Origin: Verrucomicrobiota bacterium
Lineage (GTDB): Bacteria; Verrucomicrobiota; Verrucomicrobiia; Limisphaerales; JADJPG01
Reading direction: 5' to 3'
Assembly: GCA_016713365.1 (NCBI GenBank)
Contig: JADJPG010000015.1
Span: 37,692-101,691 of the forward strand
DNA length: 64,000 nt
Below are positions 40,209 to 49,142 of this stretch, one piece after another; the first letter of the stretch is position 1; each line of letters starts with the position of its first letter. Made by a program: the position numbers and the translations under genes. Under the pieces are notes generated by a model, which saw only the letters and a program-made list of their open reading frames with translations, was not told the DNA's origin and ran no database searches.

Positions 40209-41381
40209 ATGCGCGACACGATTCGAGCTTGGACGGAAGCTTTCGAAACGTTCGTCCTGGAAGTCATCCTGGAGGAACGTCGGGGCAAGGCCGCCGATCT
40301 CGTGCGCGCGATCCTGTTCGTTCTCTCCAAGGTCTTCCTGCTGATCGTCAAGCTGCGCCGCTTTCTCTACAACGTCCGGCTGCTCCGCGATTCCACGCTC
40401 GGCGTGCAGGTCATCGCGATTGGCAACATCACTGTCGGCGGCACAGGCAAAACGCCGGTGGTCGAGAAGTTCGCGCGCGAATTACAGAACCAGGGCCGCA
40501 CGGTCGCCATTTTGTCGCGCGGCTACCGGTCCAAGCCGCCGCCGTTGACTAAGCGCCTCATCGATCGACTGCTCCTCCGCTCGGACACCACGCCGCCGCG
40601 CGTTGTGTCGGACGGCAAATCGCTGTTGCTCGATTCCGAAACCGCCGGCGACGAACCCTACATGCTCGCGTCGAATCTAAAGGACGTGATCGTTCTGGTG
40701 GACAAGGACCGCGTGAAGGCCGGGCGTTACGCGATCGAGAAGTTCAGCTGCGACACGCTGCTGCTCGACGATGGATTCCAATATTGGAAGCTCGCCGGTC
40801 GCCGCCGCGACATCGTGCTGATCGATTGTCAGGCGCCGTTCGGCAACGAGTTTCTCTTGCCGCGCGGCACCTTGCGCGAACCGGGATCGCATCTCGCCCG
40901 CGCGAGCACGATCTTCATCACCAAGAGCGATGGCAACACAGCGCGGCTGCGCGCGCGCATCGCGAAACACAACTCCACCGCGGGCATCATCGAGTGCATT
41001 CACCAGCCGCTTTACTTCGAGGATGTCTTCACGGGCGAACGCCATGATCTCGATCTGCTTAAGGGCAAGAAGGTCGCGGCTCTGAGCGGCATTGCGCAGC
41101 CCGAGAGCTTTGAGAACAGCCTCGCGAAACTTGGCGCGAACCTGGTTTACTCGAAGCGCTTCGCCGATCACCATCGCTTCACACAGCAGGAAATTCTCAA
41201 TGCCGTGAACCGCGGCAAGAAGCGGCAGGCGGAGATTATCATCACCACGCAGAAGGACGCCGTGCGCTTCCCGAAGATCGACCGGCGCGATTTGCCGTTT
41301 TATTTCATGCGCGTGGAAATCAAGATTGTGGCCGGCGCGAAGGACTTCAACGACTGCGTGCGACAGATTTGCTTCCGCTAA
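40209..41381 (+). CDS. lpxK: tetraacyldisaccharide 4'-kinase
   Basis: The 390-residue protein phosphorylates the 4' position of the lipid A disaccharide at the inner membrane. It has an N-terminal hydrophobic segment (ILFVLSKVFLLIVKLRRFLYN), the P-loop in GNITVGGTGKTPVVEKFA, LSRGYRSK, the GDEPYMLA motif, DDGFQ (DDGxQ) and LPRGTLREP. The length is normal, so the enzyme is probably functional. Start chosen at ATG 40209 just before RAWTEAFETF. It heads a lipid A/LPS operon with the acyltransferase four bases downstream and waaF. Confidence 0.93.
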   Translation: MRDTIRAWTEAFETFVLEVILEERRGKAADLVRAILFVLSKVFLLIVKLRRFLYNVRLLRDSTLGVQVIAIGNITVGGTGKTPVVEKFARELQNQGRTVAILSRGYRSKPPPLTKRLIDRLLLRSDTTPPRVVSDGKSLLLDSETAGDEPYMLASNLKDVIVLVDKDRVKAGRYAIEKFSCDTLLLDDGFQYWKLAGRRRDIVLIDCQAPFGNEFLLPRGTLREPGSHLARASTIFITKSDGNTARLRARIAKHNSTAGIIECIHQPLYFEDVFTGERHDLDLLKGKKVAALSGIAQPESFENSLAKLGANLVYSKRFADHHRFTQQEILNAVNRGKKRQAEIIITTQKDAVRFPKIDRRDLPFYFMRVEIKIVAGAKDFNDCVRQICFR

Positions 41382-41385
41382 ACCG

Positions 41386-42389
41386 ATGGACCGATTGCTC
41401 TATTTCGTGGTGCTGGGCTTGATCAAATTCCTCCAAGCCCTGCCCCTGCGCTGGGTCGCGCGCATCGGACGCGGAGGCGGCGCGGTGGCCTACTTCATCG
41501 ACGCGCGCCATCGCAAGGTGGCGCAACGCAATATTGCGATGTGCCTCGGCAAGGAGCGGACACCGGAGGAAGTTCACGCACTGGCGAAGGAAAATTTCCG
41601 GCGGCTCGGCGAAAGCTATTGCTGCGCGATCAAGACCGCTTCGATGACTGGGAGGAACTCCAGCCGCATCTGGAGTTCGTCGGTGTGAAGAAGGAAATGC
41701 ACGGTGGGCCGGGGCTGAATCCCCCGAGCGTGGTCGTGGCCATCGGGCATTTTGGAAACTTCGAGCTCTATGCGCGCTTCGTGCAATACATGCCAAACAT
41801 TCGCGGGGCGACGACGTATCGCGGCCTGCGTCAGCCCTCGTTGAACCTCCTCATGCAGGGAATGCGTGAGAAGTCCGGCTGCAACTTCTTCGAGCGCCGG
41901 ACGGACGCCGCCGCGCTGCGTGCCTGGATGAAGCCGCACGGTTGTCTGCTGGGGTTGTTGGCCGATCAGCACGCGGGCGTAGGCGGCGTGCGCATTCCAT
42001 TCTTCGGCCACGAATGTTCCGCCACGGCGTCGCCGGCGGTGTTCGCGTTGCGCTACGATTGCCCACTGCGCACCGCGATCTGCTACCGCGTCGGCGTCGC
42101 GAAATGGCAGATCGAACTCGGCGAAGAGATTCCGACGCGGGAGAACGGGAAGCCGCGCGAGGTTGTCGCCATCACGCGAGATGTGAACGCGGCGTTCGAA
42201 GTCGCTGTGCGCCGCGATCCAGCGAACTGGTTTTGGGTTCACAACCGCTGGAAGCCGGACAAGCCGAAGACCCTTCCGTCACGGCCGCGGGCGCAGGTTT
42301 GGATGACCGGGGGGCCGGGGTCAGGCGCGCGGCCCCCGCCCCCACCAGCCTCTCGATTTCAGGAATCGCATAGCACTCACCATGGGTAG
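41386..42389 (+). pseudogene. lipid A acyltransferase (LpxL/HtrB-like), frameshifted
   Basis: The ATG at 41386 gives MDRLLYFVVLGLIKFLQALPLRW, then RHRKVAQRNIAMCLG and NFRRLGESYCCAIKTAS. The frame then breaks near 41640. One frame over it runs FDDWEELQPHLEFVGVKK, the catalytic HxxxxE in AIGHFGNFELYA, YRGLRQPSLNLLM and LLADQHAG to the stop at 42389. The total is one base short of a multiple of three, so a single-base deletion. LpxL-type enzymes add a secondary acyl chain to lipid A. The flanking lpxK and waaF are intact and overlapping, so loss here would be unexpected; an assembly error is likely. Confidence 0.82.
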
Positions 42390-43497
42390 CGCAGATAAAA
42401 TCCTCGTGCGCAGCGTCAACTGGCTGGGCGACGCAGTGATGACCACGCCCGCGCTTCAGCGGCTCCGAGAGGCGAAACCCAAGGCGCACATCTCACTTCT
42501 GACCCACGCCAAGCTCGCGGGACTTTGGGAACAGCATCCCGCCATCAACTCCGTTCTCACGTTCTCCGATGACGACAGCGTCTTTTCCATCGCGAAGAAG
42601 CTGCGCACCGAAAACCTCACCACCGCTCTGGTGTTGCCGAATTCACCGCGTTCAGCCTTGGAGGTTTATCTGGCACGCATCCCGGTGCGTGTCGGCCTCG
42701 CTCGGCCGTGGCGGAATTTCTTCCTGACGCAGGCTGTTTCACCACGGCGCGACGAAGTGCGAATGCACAAGCGAACCCCGGCGGAGGTTCAGTCACTAGT
42801 CGCGGATGGAGTCGGAGCGAAGCAGCCGCTGATTCCTCCGTCGGCGCACCAGCTTCATCATTACCTTCACCTCACGGCGGTTCTTGGTGCCAATCCGGCT
42901 CCGTTGCCACCACGCCTCGAGGTAGGCGCTCCTGAGGTCGCGGCGGTTCGCAAACGCTTTGGCGTGCGGGAGGACAGAACGCCCTTGCTCGGCATCAATG
43001 CCGGTGCGGAATACGGTCCCGCGAAGCGCTGGCCGCGCGAACGTTTCGTCGCGGCGGCGATCGAGATTCAGCGTCGCACGAACTGTCAGTGGTGGATCTT
43101 CGGCGGCAAAGCGGACGTGGAACTCGCGACCGGCATCGCAGAGGACATCGCCGAGGCGAAATCCGGCGCTCCCGATTCCGTTCGCTCCATCGCCGGCCAA
43201 ACGACGTTGCGTGAACTGTGCGCGGCGTTGAAGGCGTGCCGTCTCGTGATTACCAACGACACCGGCCCAATGCACGTCGCGGCGGCGGTGGGAACGCCGC
43301 TGATCGTTCCGTTCGGCAGCACATCTCCTGAACTCACAGGCCCAGGGTTGCCCGGCGCCGCAACACATCAACTCATCAAGGCGAACGTCCCCTGCTCTCC
43401 CTGCTTCCTCCGCGAATGCCCGATCGACTTCCGCTGCATGCAGGGCATCAGCGTGGACATGGTGGTGAACGCGGCGATGAGCGTGTTGGGCGTTTAA
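42382..43497 (+). CDS. waaF: ADP-heptose:LPS heptosyltransferase, GT9 family
   Basis: The 371-residue protein overlaps the acyltransferase by eight bases. It opens ILVRSVNWLGDAVMTTPALQRL, typical of WaaF. Later motifs are NAGAEYGPAKRWP (substrate-loop type) and VITNDTGPMHVAAAVGTPLIVPFGST, the GT9 C-terminal nucleotide-sugar site. A Cys cluster near the end (CSPCFLRECPIDFRCMQG) is common in these enzymes. It adds heptose to the LPS inner core on the cytoplasmic face. Heptosyltransferase II is the best fit; another GT9 specificity is possible. Confidence 0.9.
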   Translation: MGSADKILVRSVNWLGDAVMTTPALQRLREAKPKAHISLLTHAKLAGLWEQHPAINSVLTFSDDDSVFSIAKKLRTENLTTALVLPNSPRSALEVYLARIPVRVGLARPWRNFFLTQAVSPRRDEVRMHKRTPAEVQSLVADGVGAKQPLIPPSAHQLHHYLHLTAVLGANPAPLPPRLEVGAPEVAAVRKRFGVREDRTPLLGINAGAEYGPAKRWPRERFVAAAIEIQRRTNCQWWIFGGKADVELATGIAEDIAEAKSGAPDSVRSIAGQTTLRELCAALKACRLVITNDTGPMHVAAAVGTPLIVPFGSTSPELTGPGLPGAATHQLIKANVPCSPCFLRECPIDFRCMQGISVDMVVNAAMSVLGV

Positions 43498-43563
43498 TTA
43501 CCGCGCAAAAAACTTGTCGGCGTCCCCTTGTGCGGTCGCGGGCTCGTCACTAAGGTTCGCTCC

Positions 43564-44874
43564 ATGAAAATCCAATCACGTCTCCTGTCGTTGGGGTTTG
43601 CCCTCGTCTCGTCTGCATTGTCCATCACGTCCGCTCAGGCCAACTGGCCGGCGTGGCGTGGACCACTGGGGTCTGGCGTCGTGCCGGAAAAGAACGTGCC
43701 ACTAAAGTGGAGCGCCACGGAGAATGTGCGCTGGAAAATTCCGCTGCCGGACCGCGGCAATTCCACGCCGGCGATTTGGGGCGACAAGGTGTTCGTCACC
43801 CAAGCAATCGAGAAGGACGGTCTCCGGACACTGATGTGTTTCTCGCGGACTGATGGGAAATTGCTCTGGCAGAAGTCGGTGACCTATACGCAGAAGGAAG
43901 AATCACACGCGACCAATCCGCATTGCTCGGCCTCGCCGGTCGTCGATGGCGAGCGCGTGATTGTTTCTTACGCGTCGGCCGGTGTGTATTGCTACGACCT
44001 CGATGGAAAGGAGCTCTGGCGTCGCGATCTCGGCAAGCAATCGTTCGGGTGGGGCAGTGGTTCCTCGCCGGTCCTGCATGGCGACGTTTGCTTTCTCTAT
44101 CACGGGCCGGGGAAGGACGCGCAGTTGATCGCGCTCGACAAGAAGACGGGCAAGACCCTCTGGAGCTTTGCTGAGCCTGCGATCGATGTCGGCAAACGCA
44201 CGGACGGTTTTCGCGGCCAGGAGCCGGGCATGATTTGCACCTACAGCACGCCCATCCTCGCGAAGACGGGCGGGCGCGAGGAGTTGCTGATGAGCTTCCC
44301 GCGTTACCTGCGGGCCTTCGATCCGAAGACAGGCAAGGAACTCTGGCACTCGGATGGTTTGAACCCGCTCGTCTACACCTCTCCGATTTACAGCGATGGC
44401 ATTGTGGTGGCGATGGGCGGTTACTTCGGGAACACCATCGCGGTAAAGACGGGCGGTTCGGGCAACGTGACTGAATCGCATCGCGTGTGGAATGCGGAGC
44501 GGACGCGGACGGGGATTGGGTCCGGCGTGGTGCATGACGGTCACATCTACATCGTGAACGCCACCGGCATCGCGGACTGCATCGAGCTGAAGACGGGAAA
44601 GAACGTTTGGAGCGAACGCGTGCGCGGTTCGGGACCGAAATCGGACACATGGTCGTCGTCGGTGCTAGTCGGTGATCTCGTGTATCACCTGAACCAGAGC
44701 GGCGATTGCGTGGTGTTTCGTGCCAGCCCGAAGTTCGAGATCGTGGGCGCTAACTCCATCGGGAACGAGTTGTGCAATGCATCCGTGGCGGTGAGCAACG
44801 GGGAGATCTTCATCCGCACGCACAATCATCTCTGGTGCATCGGGGAGACGAAGAAGACAGCGAGTGCGAAGTAA
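43564..44874 (+). CDS. exported PQQ-type beta-propeller protein
   Basis: The ATG at 43564 starts a signal peptide (LLSLGFALVSSALSITSAQA). The 436-residue product has WPAWRGP, the typical start of planctomycete/verrucomicrobial PQQ-like proteins, and repeats such as DGKLLWQKS, YDLDGKELWRRDLG, DKKTGKTLWSFAEP and DPKTGKELWHSDG, which form the blades of an eight-bladed propeller. Related to BamB and quinoprotein dehydrogenases, but catalytic residues for PQQ cannot be assigned. It is a monocistronic gene after waaF. Confidence 0.88.
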   Translation: MKIQSRLLSLGFALVSSALSITSAQANWPAWRGPLGSGVVPEKNVPLKWSATENVRWKIPLPDRGNSTPAIWGDKVFVTQAIEKDGLRTLMCFSRTDGKLLWQKSVTYTQKEESHATNPHCSASPVVDGERVIVSYASAGVYCYDLDGKELWRRDLGKQSFGWGSGSSPVLHGDVCFLYHGPGKDAQLIALDKKTGKTLWSFAEPAIDVGKRTDGFRGQEPGMICTYSTPILAKTGGREELLMSFPRYLRAFDPKTGKELWHSDGLNPLVYTSPIYSDGIVVAMGGYFGNTIAVKTGGSGNVTESHRVWNAERTRTGIGSGVVHDGHIYIVNATGIADCIELKTGKNVWSERVRGSGPKSDTWSSSVLVGDLVYHLNQSGDCVVFRASPKFEIVGANSIGNELCNASVAVSNGEIFIRTHNHLWCIGETKKTASAK

Positions 44875-44909
44875 GTGCGAGATGATCGAAGGGGAGGAGG
44901 CGCTGCGAG

Positions 44910-46505
44910 ATGAACGGGATGAAGCTCAGATTCATGGTTCGTGCAGTGCAGGGAGGGGAGTTCGACACCTGGATGCCGGTGGCCGGTGGGCCGGTAGTCA
45001 TTCGTCCACCGTCTGCCCCGAAGCGCGGTAGTTGGGCTGGACACGAAGCCGACTATTCCAAACTAATTAGGGAGGTCCATGCCTTGTTCGCGGAGCTGGG
45101 GTTTCCCATCGAGAACTGGTTTACCCAAACCGTTGTGGATTTTTCTTCGCCTGGCTTTCCAGAACTGGTGCGACGACTAACCCATTACGGTGACGCGGGT
45201 TTGTTGTATCCGTCAAAGGGTTGGCTATTCGTCGAGCCAGTTGAGGATTCCTCAAAGCCGTTTGAATGGTTCTACCTCAAGGTTCCGAATTCACCGCATC
45301 GATTTCTCCGCACTGCCGGTGAGGCTCTGCCGTGCTTCAGGCATGTGTGTCGAGCCAACACCGCCAGCCTGGGCCAGAATGCAATGATCGTGCCTGGTCT
45401 TTCTACGGTGGTTAACGAGCGATTCAAGGAACTGTGTGATGAGTTCACAGGAGCAGAATTCCTTTGGTTGAAGGACGGAGGGCGATTTCTATCGCCGCAA
45501 TGGTTTGTTCCGATTGCTCAAGCTCCCCTCGGGGCTCGAGTTGATCATCCGTGGTTCGATCCAACAAAGAGGCCTCCTCGGGTCCCTGCGCCCCACAACA
45601 GATACCGAGTTGGAGTCAACTCGTTCAAGAGGGCGGAGTTTCGTGAAGGTGTGAGTTTGGGCAATCCTGAAGCAGATCGGATGATGTCGCTATTTCCGAC
45701 CGACCAAATTCGGGAGGATGTCAGTGTAGTCGGTCCCTACATGGCGCTCCGGGAATTTCTTCCCAACGCTGATTTCGCTTACATCTGGTACCCGTCCGGT
45801 GGGACAGGACTCTGCATTGCCCGGCGAGTAAGGGACAAATTGATCGCTGCCGGGCTGGTCAAGTCGGATGAATGCGTTCCAATCGTCGTTGTAGATGAAC
45901 CGCCCCCGGGCACAGAGGTCCTGGATGGGCGAGTTGAAGTTCCACCACCATTGCTGCATGGCGACGCGCTTTTTGCGGCCAAAACGGAGACTGCGTATGC
46001 CTATGCTGAACACTTACGAAACCCCAAACCGGCGCGATGTATCGATTTGAACGCCTCATTGGAGATGCTCCGCGATGCGATACGGAAGGAACCGCGCCTG
46101 TTTCGACCCGGTGCAACCGCGGAGGAACTCGATTCAGCTTCGGCGGAACTTCCAAGTGGAATTCCAGCGGCTTGGCGAAAGGTGCTTCAGATCGCCAATG
46201 GTTTTCGCTTCTCTGTAGGGGATGGCTACGAAACTGTGAGAGGCAGCACCCTCCCAAGAAGGCACAACGAACTTCAGGCGTCCGCCCGCGCAGCCATCGC
46301 TAGTTTTCCGACTACCTTGCTTCATATCACAACGGGTGCAGGTGGTGACTGGCACTCCCTCGATCTATCTCGTCTGGATTCTCATGGTGATTGTCCCGTT
46401 CTTCAGTACGACCACGAAACACTCCAGCAACAACGTGAGTGGCCCTGTGTAGGTGCATTCATCGAGGAATTGCTGCTGGAGACGTTCGCCGATCAGGATG
46501 CTTAA
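44910..46505 (+). CDS. cytoplasmic protein with C-terminal SMI1/KNR4-like domain
   Basis: The 531-residue protein has no signal peptide. The last 150 residues (GATAEELDSASAELPSGIPAAWRKVLQIANGF..., CPVLQYDHETLQQQREWPCVGAFIEELL) match the SMI1/KNR4 pattern common in contact-toxin immunity proteins. The first 350 residues (WMPVAGGPVV, FTGAEFLWLKDGGRFLSPQWF, FAYIWYPSGG) remind me of immunity proteins with double-CXXCG relatives, but I see no Cys pairs and cannot assign a family. Codon use is less GC-rich than flanking genes, suggesting transfer. No toxin gene is adjacent, so an orphan immunity role is only inference. Confidence 0.65.
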   Translation: MNGMKLRFMVRAVQGGEFDTWMPVAGGPVVIRPPSAPKRGSWAGHEADYSKLIREVHALFAELGFPIENWFTQTVVDFSSPGFPELVRRLTHYGDAGLLYPSKGWLFVEPVEDSSKPFEWFYLKVPNSPHRFLRTAGEALPCFRHVCRANTASLGQNAMIVPGLSTVVNERFKELCDEFTGAEFLWLKDGGRFLSPQWFVPIAQAPLGARVDHPWFDPTKRPPRVPAPHNRYRVGVNSFKRAEFREGVSLGNPEADRMMSLFPTDQIREDVSVVGPYMALREFLPNADFAYIWYPSGGTGLCIARRVRDKLIAAGLVKSDECVPIVVVDEPPPGTEVLDGRVEVPPPLLHGDALFAAKTETAYAYAEHLRNPKPARCIDLNASLEMLRDAIRKEPRLFRPGATAEELDSASAELPSGIPAAWRKVLQIANGFRFSVGDGYETVRGSTLPRRHNELQASARAAIASFPTTLLHITTGAGGDWHSLDLSRLDSHGDCPVLQYDHETLQQQREWPCVGAFIEELLLETFADQDA

Positions 46506-46617
46506 CCAAGTTGGTTACACCGCGACGCCCGAACCCGAATCGGAAGTAACTCGAGGCATTCGAGACGGCCAGACACTCGATGAGCTTGTTTTAAAAAAGA
46601 TCCTTCACAAAAACTGT

Positions 46618-46639
46618 TCACCTGATTAGCTTCAGGTGA
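46618..46639. promoter_or_regulatory. perfect hairpin before the 46684 gene
   Basis: TCACCTGA-TTAGCT-TCAGGTGA is a perfect 8-bp stem with a 6-base loop, 44 bp before the ATG. No T run follows, so an operator or leader hairpin is more likely than a terminator. The A-rich stretch just upstream could hold the promoter. Confidence 0.45.
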
Positions 46640-46683
46640 CCCCAACAGGGTTCCAAACCAACACAATCAACCAAGGTATTAAC

Positions 46684-47061
46684 ATGAAGAAAGTTCTGAG
46701 CATTTGTCTGATTGCGCTGTTCGCTGCGGTCTCGACGCCTCTCGTTGTGGCGGCCGACCAACCTGTGCCGGCCGATAAGGCGGAGAAGAAAGGCCCGAAA
46801 ACCCTCCCGTTCCGCGGCAAAATTATGGCCGTTGACGCTACCGCGAAGGTGATCACGGTGGGCGAACGCAAATTTAACGTCACGCCGACCACGAAGTTCA
46901 TGAAGGCTGGCAAGCCTGCCACCTTTGCGGACGCGACGGTGGGCGAGGAAGTCGGCGGAGCCTACTACGAGGAAGCGGGCAAGCTGGAGCTGGCATCTCT
47001 CCGCATCGGGCCCAAACCGGTGGAAGCACCGAAGATTAAGAAGGAGAAGAAGGAAAAATAG
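46684..47061 (+). CDS. small exported protein, DUF5666-like
   Basis: The ATG at 46684 follows AAGGT. The 125-residue product has a signal peptide (VLSICLIALFAAVSTPLVVAA), then a compact beta fold RGKIMAVDATAKVITVGERKFNVTPTTKF...GEEVGGAYYE, similar to DUF5666-type OB-like domains in verrucomicrobial periplasmic proteins. The C-terminus is a Lys/Glu tail (PKIKKEKKEK). Function unknown. It has its own terminator, so it is transcribed alone. Confidence 0.8.
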   Translation: MKKVLSICLIALFAAVSTPLVVAADQPVPADKAEKKGPKTLPFRGKIMAVDATAKVITVGERKFNVTPTTKFMKAGKPATFADATVGEEVGGAYYEEAGKLELASLRIGPKPVEAPKIKKEKKEK

Positions 47062-47093
47062 TACTCACGTCCCGTTTTCGAACTCTTTGCACT

Positions 47094-47123
47094 GGGGCGC
47101 CTTTCACGAAGGCGCCCCTTTTT
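47094..47123 (+). terminator. rho-independent terminator
   Basis: GGGGCGCCTT pairs with AAGGCGCCCC over a TCACG loop, followed by TTTTTG. Confidence 0.92.
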
Positions 47124-47154
47124 GTTTCCGGCAATGGAACTTAAATACATTTAT

Positions 47155-47167
47155 TGACTCTAAGTCA
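47155..47167. promoter_or_regulatory. TetR operator, upstream of tetR
   Basis: TGACT-CTA-AGTCA, a perfect inverted repeat overlapping a possible -35 (TTGACT, 47154-47159). The same repeat with a different spacer lies at 47942-47954 before the export operon. Confidence 0.7.
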
Positions 47168-47189
47168 TAATTACGTAACTTGTCGTCCA

Positions 47190-47924
47190 ATGTCTGTGAC
47201 TCAACAACGGAAAGGACGTGAACGGGCCGCGCGCGAGGAGTTGATTCTCGAACACGGCCGACGGCTGCTCTTACGGGAAGGCTTCCAGAATCTGAATCTC
47301 GACGAGCTCGCGCGTTCCATCGAGTATTCGAAGGGGACCATCTATCTCCACGTCGAGACGAAGGAAGATCTCGCGTTGGCCATCGCCACGGGCGCTCTTA
47401 AGGAACGTGCGGATCTCTTCGAACGCGCCTCGAAATTTACCGGCCTGACTCGCGAGCGGATGAGGGCTGTTGGATTTGCGTGTTGCCAGTTTGCGATTGT
47501 GCATCGCGATTACTTCAACATCGAAATGATGTTGAGATCCCAGTCTTTCTGGGAGAAAGCGTCGGAAGAGAGGCGTCGTCAGCATGGGCTCCAGGCGGGC
47601 CGACTGTTCCACATTGTCAGCAGTATCGCGACGGAGGCGATTCGCGCGGGCGACCTGGCTCCCGAGGTCCGCACCCAGGACGTCGCGCTCAGTTTAATTG
47701 CCATCACGATGGGCAGTCATATCGCCAGCATGCAGCCAGATATCCAGATGCTCTGCGGACTAACGGACCCGTTCGCCGCGGTCGCTGCGGTCCGGCGCAA
47801 TCAAGACCTGATCTGCGACGGTTGGAGCTGGAAGCCGTTGCTGAAGGAATTCGACTACACCGCCACCGACAAACGCATCAAGACCGAGATTTTCCCTGAA
47901 GCCACGTGGTACACGGCGAGCTAG
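47190..47924 (+). CDS. TetR-family repressor of the export operon
   Basis: The 244-residue protein has the TetR N-terminal helix-turn-helix (about 18-65; LILEHGRRLLLREGF, LDELARSIEYSKGTIYLHVETKEDLALAI) and an all-helical ligand domain. The start at 47190 gives MSVTQQRKGRERAAREE; an in-frame extension upstream lacks conservation signs. It precedes the four-gene exporter by 66 bp on the same strand, and identical operators flank it. It probably represses both itself and the exporter and is released by an exporter substrate. Confidence 0.92.
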   Translation: MSVTQQRKGRERAAREELILEHGRRLLLREGFQNLNLDELARSIEYSKGTIYLHVETKEDLALAIATGALKERADLFERASKFTGLTRERMRAVGFACCQFAIVHRDYFNIEMMLRSQSFWEKASEERRRQHGLQAGRLFHIVSSIATEAIRAGDLAPEVRTQDVALSLIAITMGSHIASMQPDIQMLCGLTDPFAAVAAVRRNQDLICDGWSWKPLLKEFDYTATDKRIKTEIFPEATWYTAS

Positions 47925-47936
47925 ATTTTTTGCTGA

Positions 47937-47954
47937 TATAATGACTTCCAGTCA
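47937..47954 (+). promoter_or_regulatory. export operon promoter -10 and TetR operator
   Basis: TATAAT (47937-47942) overlaps TGACT-TCC-AGTCA (47942-47954), the same half-sites as at 47155-47167. A repressor bound here would cover the start point. I see no good -35. Confidence 0.72.
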
Positions 47955-47990
47955 CCGAATGATTCCAAGCCAATCCGAACTGCCTTCGTC

Positions 47991-49130
47991 ATGAACTTCG
48001 TTGCCCTTCGCATGCTCACCGGGGATCGCGCCAAATACCTTGGTCTCATCTTCGCCATCGCCTTCAGCACCTTCCTGCTCCAGAACCAGACCAGCATTTT
48101 CGCCGGGATCATGAGTCGGACCGGCAGCCAGATCGCGGATGTGACGGACGCCGACGTATGGGTGATGGATCCCGCCACGGAATATTTCGAAGAAACGAAG
48201 GCGCTCAAAGATACCGATTTGTTGCGCGTGCGCGGTGTGCCGGGAGTGGATTACGCGGTGCGCTTGTTCAAAGGACAGCCTGTGGCGCGCACGCCGGAAG
48301 GTAACTTCTCCGCGACGGTGGTGCTGGGACTCGACGACGCCACGCTCATCGGTGCGCCGCGCAAGATGGTGATGGGCTCGTGGGAAAACCTCCGGGAACC
48401 GAATTCCGTGGTCGTGGATCGCGCTGGTTACATGCTGCTTTTCCCCGGCGAGCCGCTCGAACTCAATCGCACGCTGGAGATGAACGACAACCTCGTTCGC
48501 ATCGCCGGCATTTCCGAAGCATCGGCTTCCTTCACCAGCTTCCCGATCATCCACGCCCGCTACAGCGCGGCGGTGAATTTCCTTGGACGCGAGCGCAGCC
48601 AGATGGCGTTCGTCCTCGCACGCGGCCAACCTGGAGTTTCCGCCGAGGAACTCGCCCGGCGCATCAGCGATGCGACTGGTCTGCGCGCGCGAACGCAGAA
48701 CGAATTCCGCTGGGACTGCATCAACTACTATCTCAAGCACACGGGCATTCCGGTGAACTTCGGCATCACGATCACCATCGCGATTGTCATCGGGCTCGTG
48801 GTGTCCGGACAAACCTTCTACCTCTTCACCGTCGAGAACCTGAAACAGTTCGGCGCGCTGAAGGCGATCGGCGTCACCAACGCGCGGCTGATGGGCATGA
48901 TCCTGTTGCAAGCCCTCACCGCGGGTTTCATTGGCTACGCCTTCGGCACCGGCATGGCGGCGGTCTTTTTCGAGATCTTCAGCCAGAAAATCGCCACGCG
49001 CGGGATTGTCCTCATGTGGCAGAACGTCGTCGGCGTGGGCGTGCTCATGTTCCTCGTCGTCATCGCGGCCAGCCTGTTGAGCATCCGCCGCGTGCTCGTG
49101 CTTGAACCCGCCACCGTCTTCCGTGGCTGA
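47991..49130 (+). CDS. ABC exporter permease, FtsX/DevC-like
   Basis: The 379-residue protein has an N-terminal membrane helix (YLGLIFAIAFSTFLL), a periplasmic domain (about 40-255; DADVWVMDP, DLLRVRGVPGV), then three helices (FGITITIAIVIGLVVSGQTFYLF, GMILLQALTAGFIGYAFG, VGVGVLMFLVVIAASLL), the topology of MacB/FtsX-type permeases. The pair YLFTVENLKQFGALKAIG is typical of DevC. It works with the ATPase and HlyD-type gene that follow as a tripartite export pump. Confidence 0.92.
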   Translation: MNFVALRMLTGDRAKYLGLIFAIAFSTFLLQNQTSIFAGIMSRTGSQIADVTDADVWVMDPATEYFEETKALKDTDLLRVRGVPGVDYAVRLFKGQPVARTPEGNFSATVVLGLDDATLIGAPRKMVMGSWENLREPNSVVVDRAGYMLLFPGEPLELNRTLEMNDNLVRIAGISEASASFTSFPIIHARYSAAVNFLGRERSQMAFVLARGQPGVSAEELARRISDATGLRARTQNEFRWDCINYYLKHTGIPVNFGITITIAIVIGLVVSGQTFYLFTVENLKQFGALKAIGVTNARLMGMILLQALTAGFIGYAFGTGMAAVFFEIFSQKIATRGIVLMWQNVVGVGVLMFLVVIAASLLSIRRVLVLEPATVFRG

Positions 49131-49142
49131 ACCATCACCTCC

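Noticed and set aside
46618..46639. A rho-independent terminator for the SMI1/KNR4-type gene
   Set aside because: The stem is perfect but no T run follows, and it is 113 bases past the stop; it may still be an operator.
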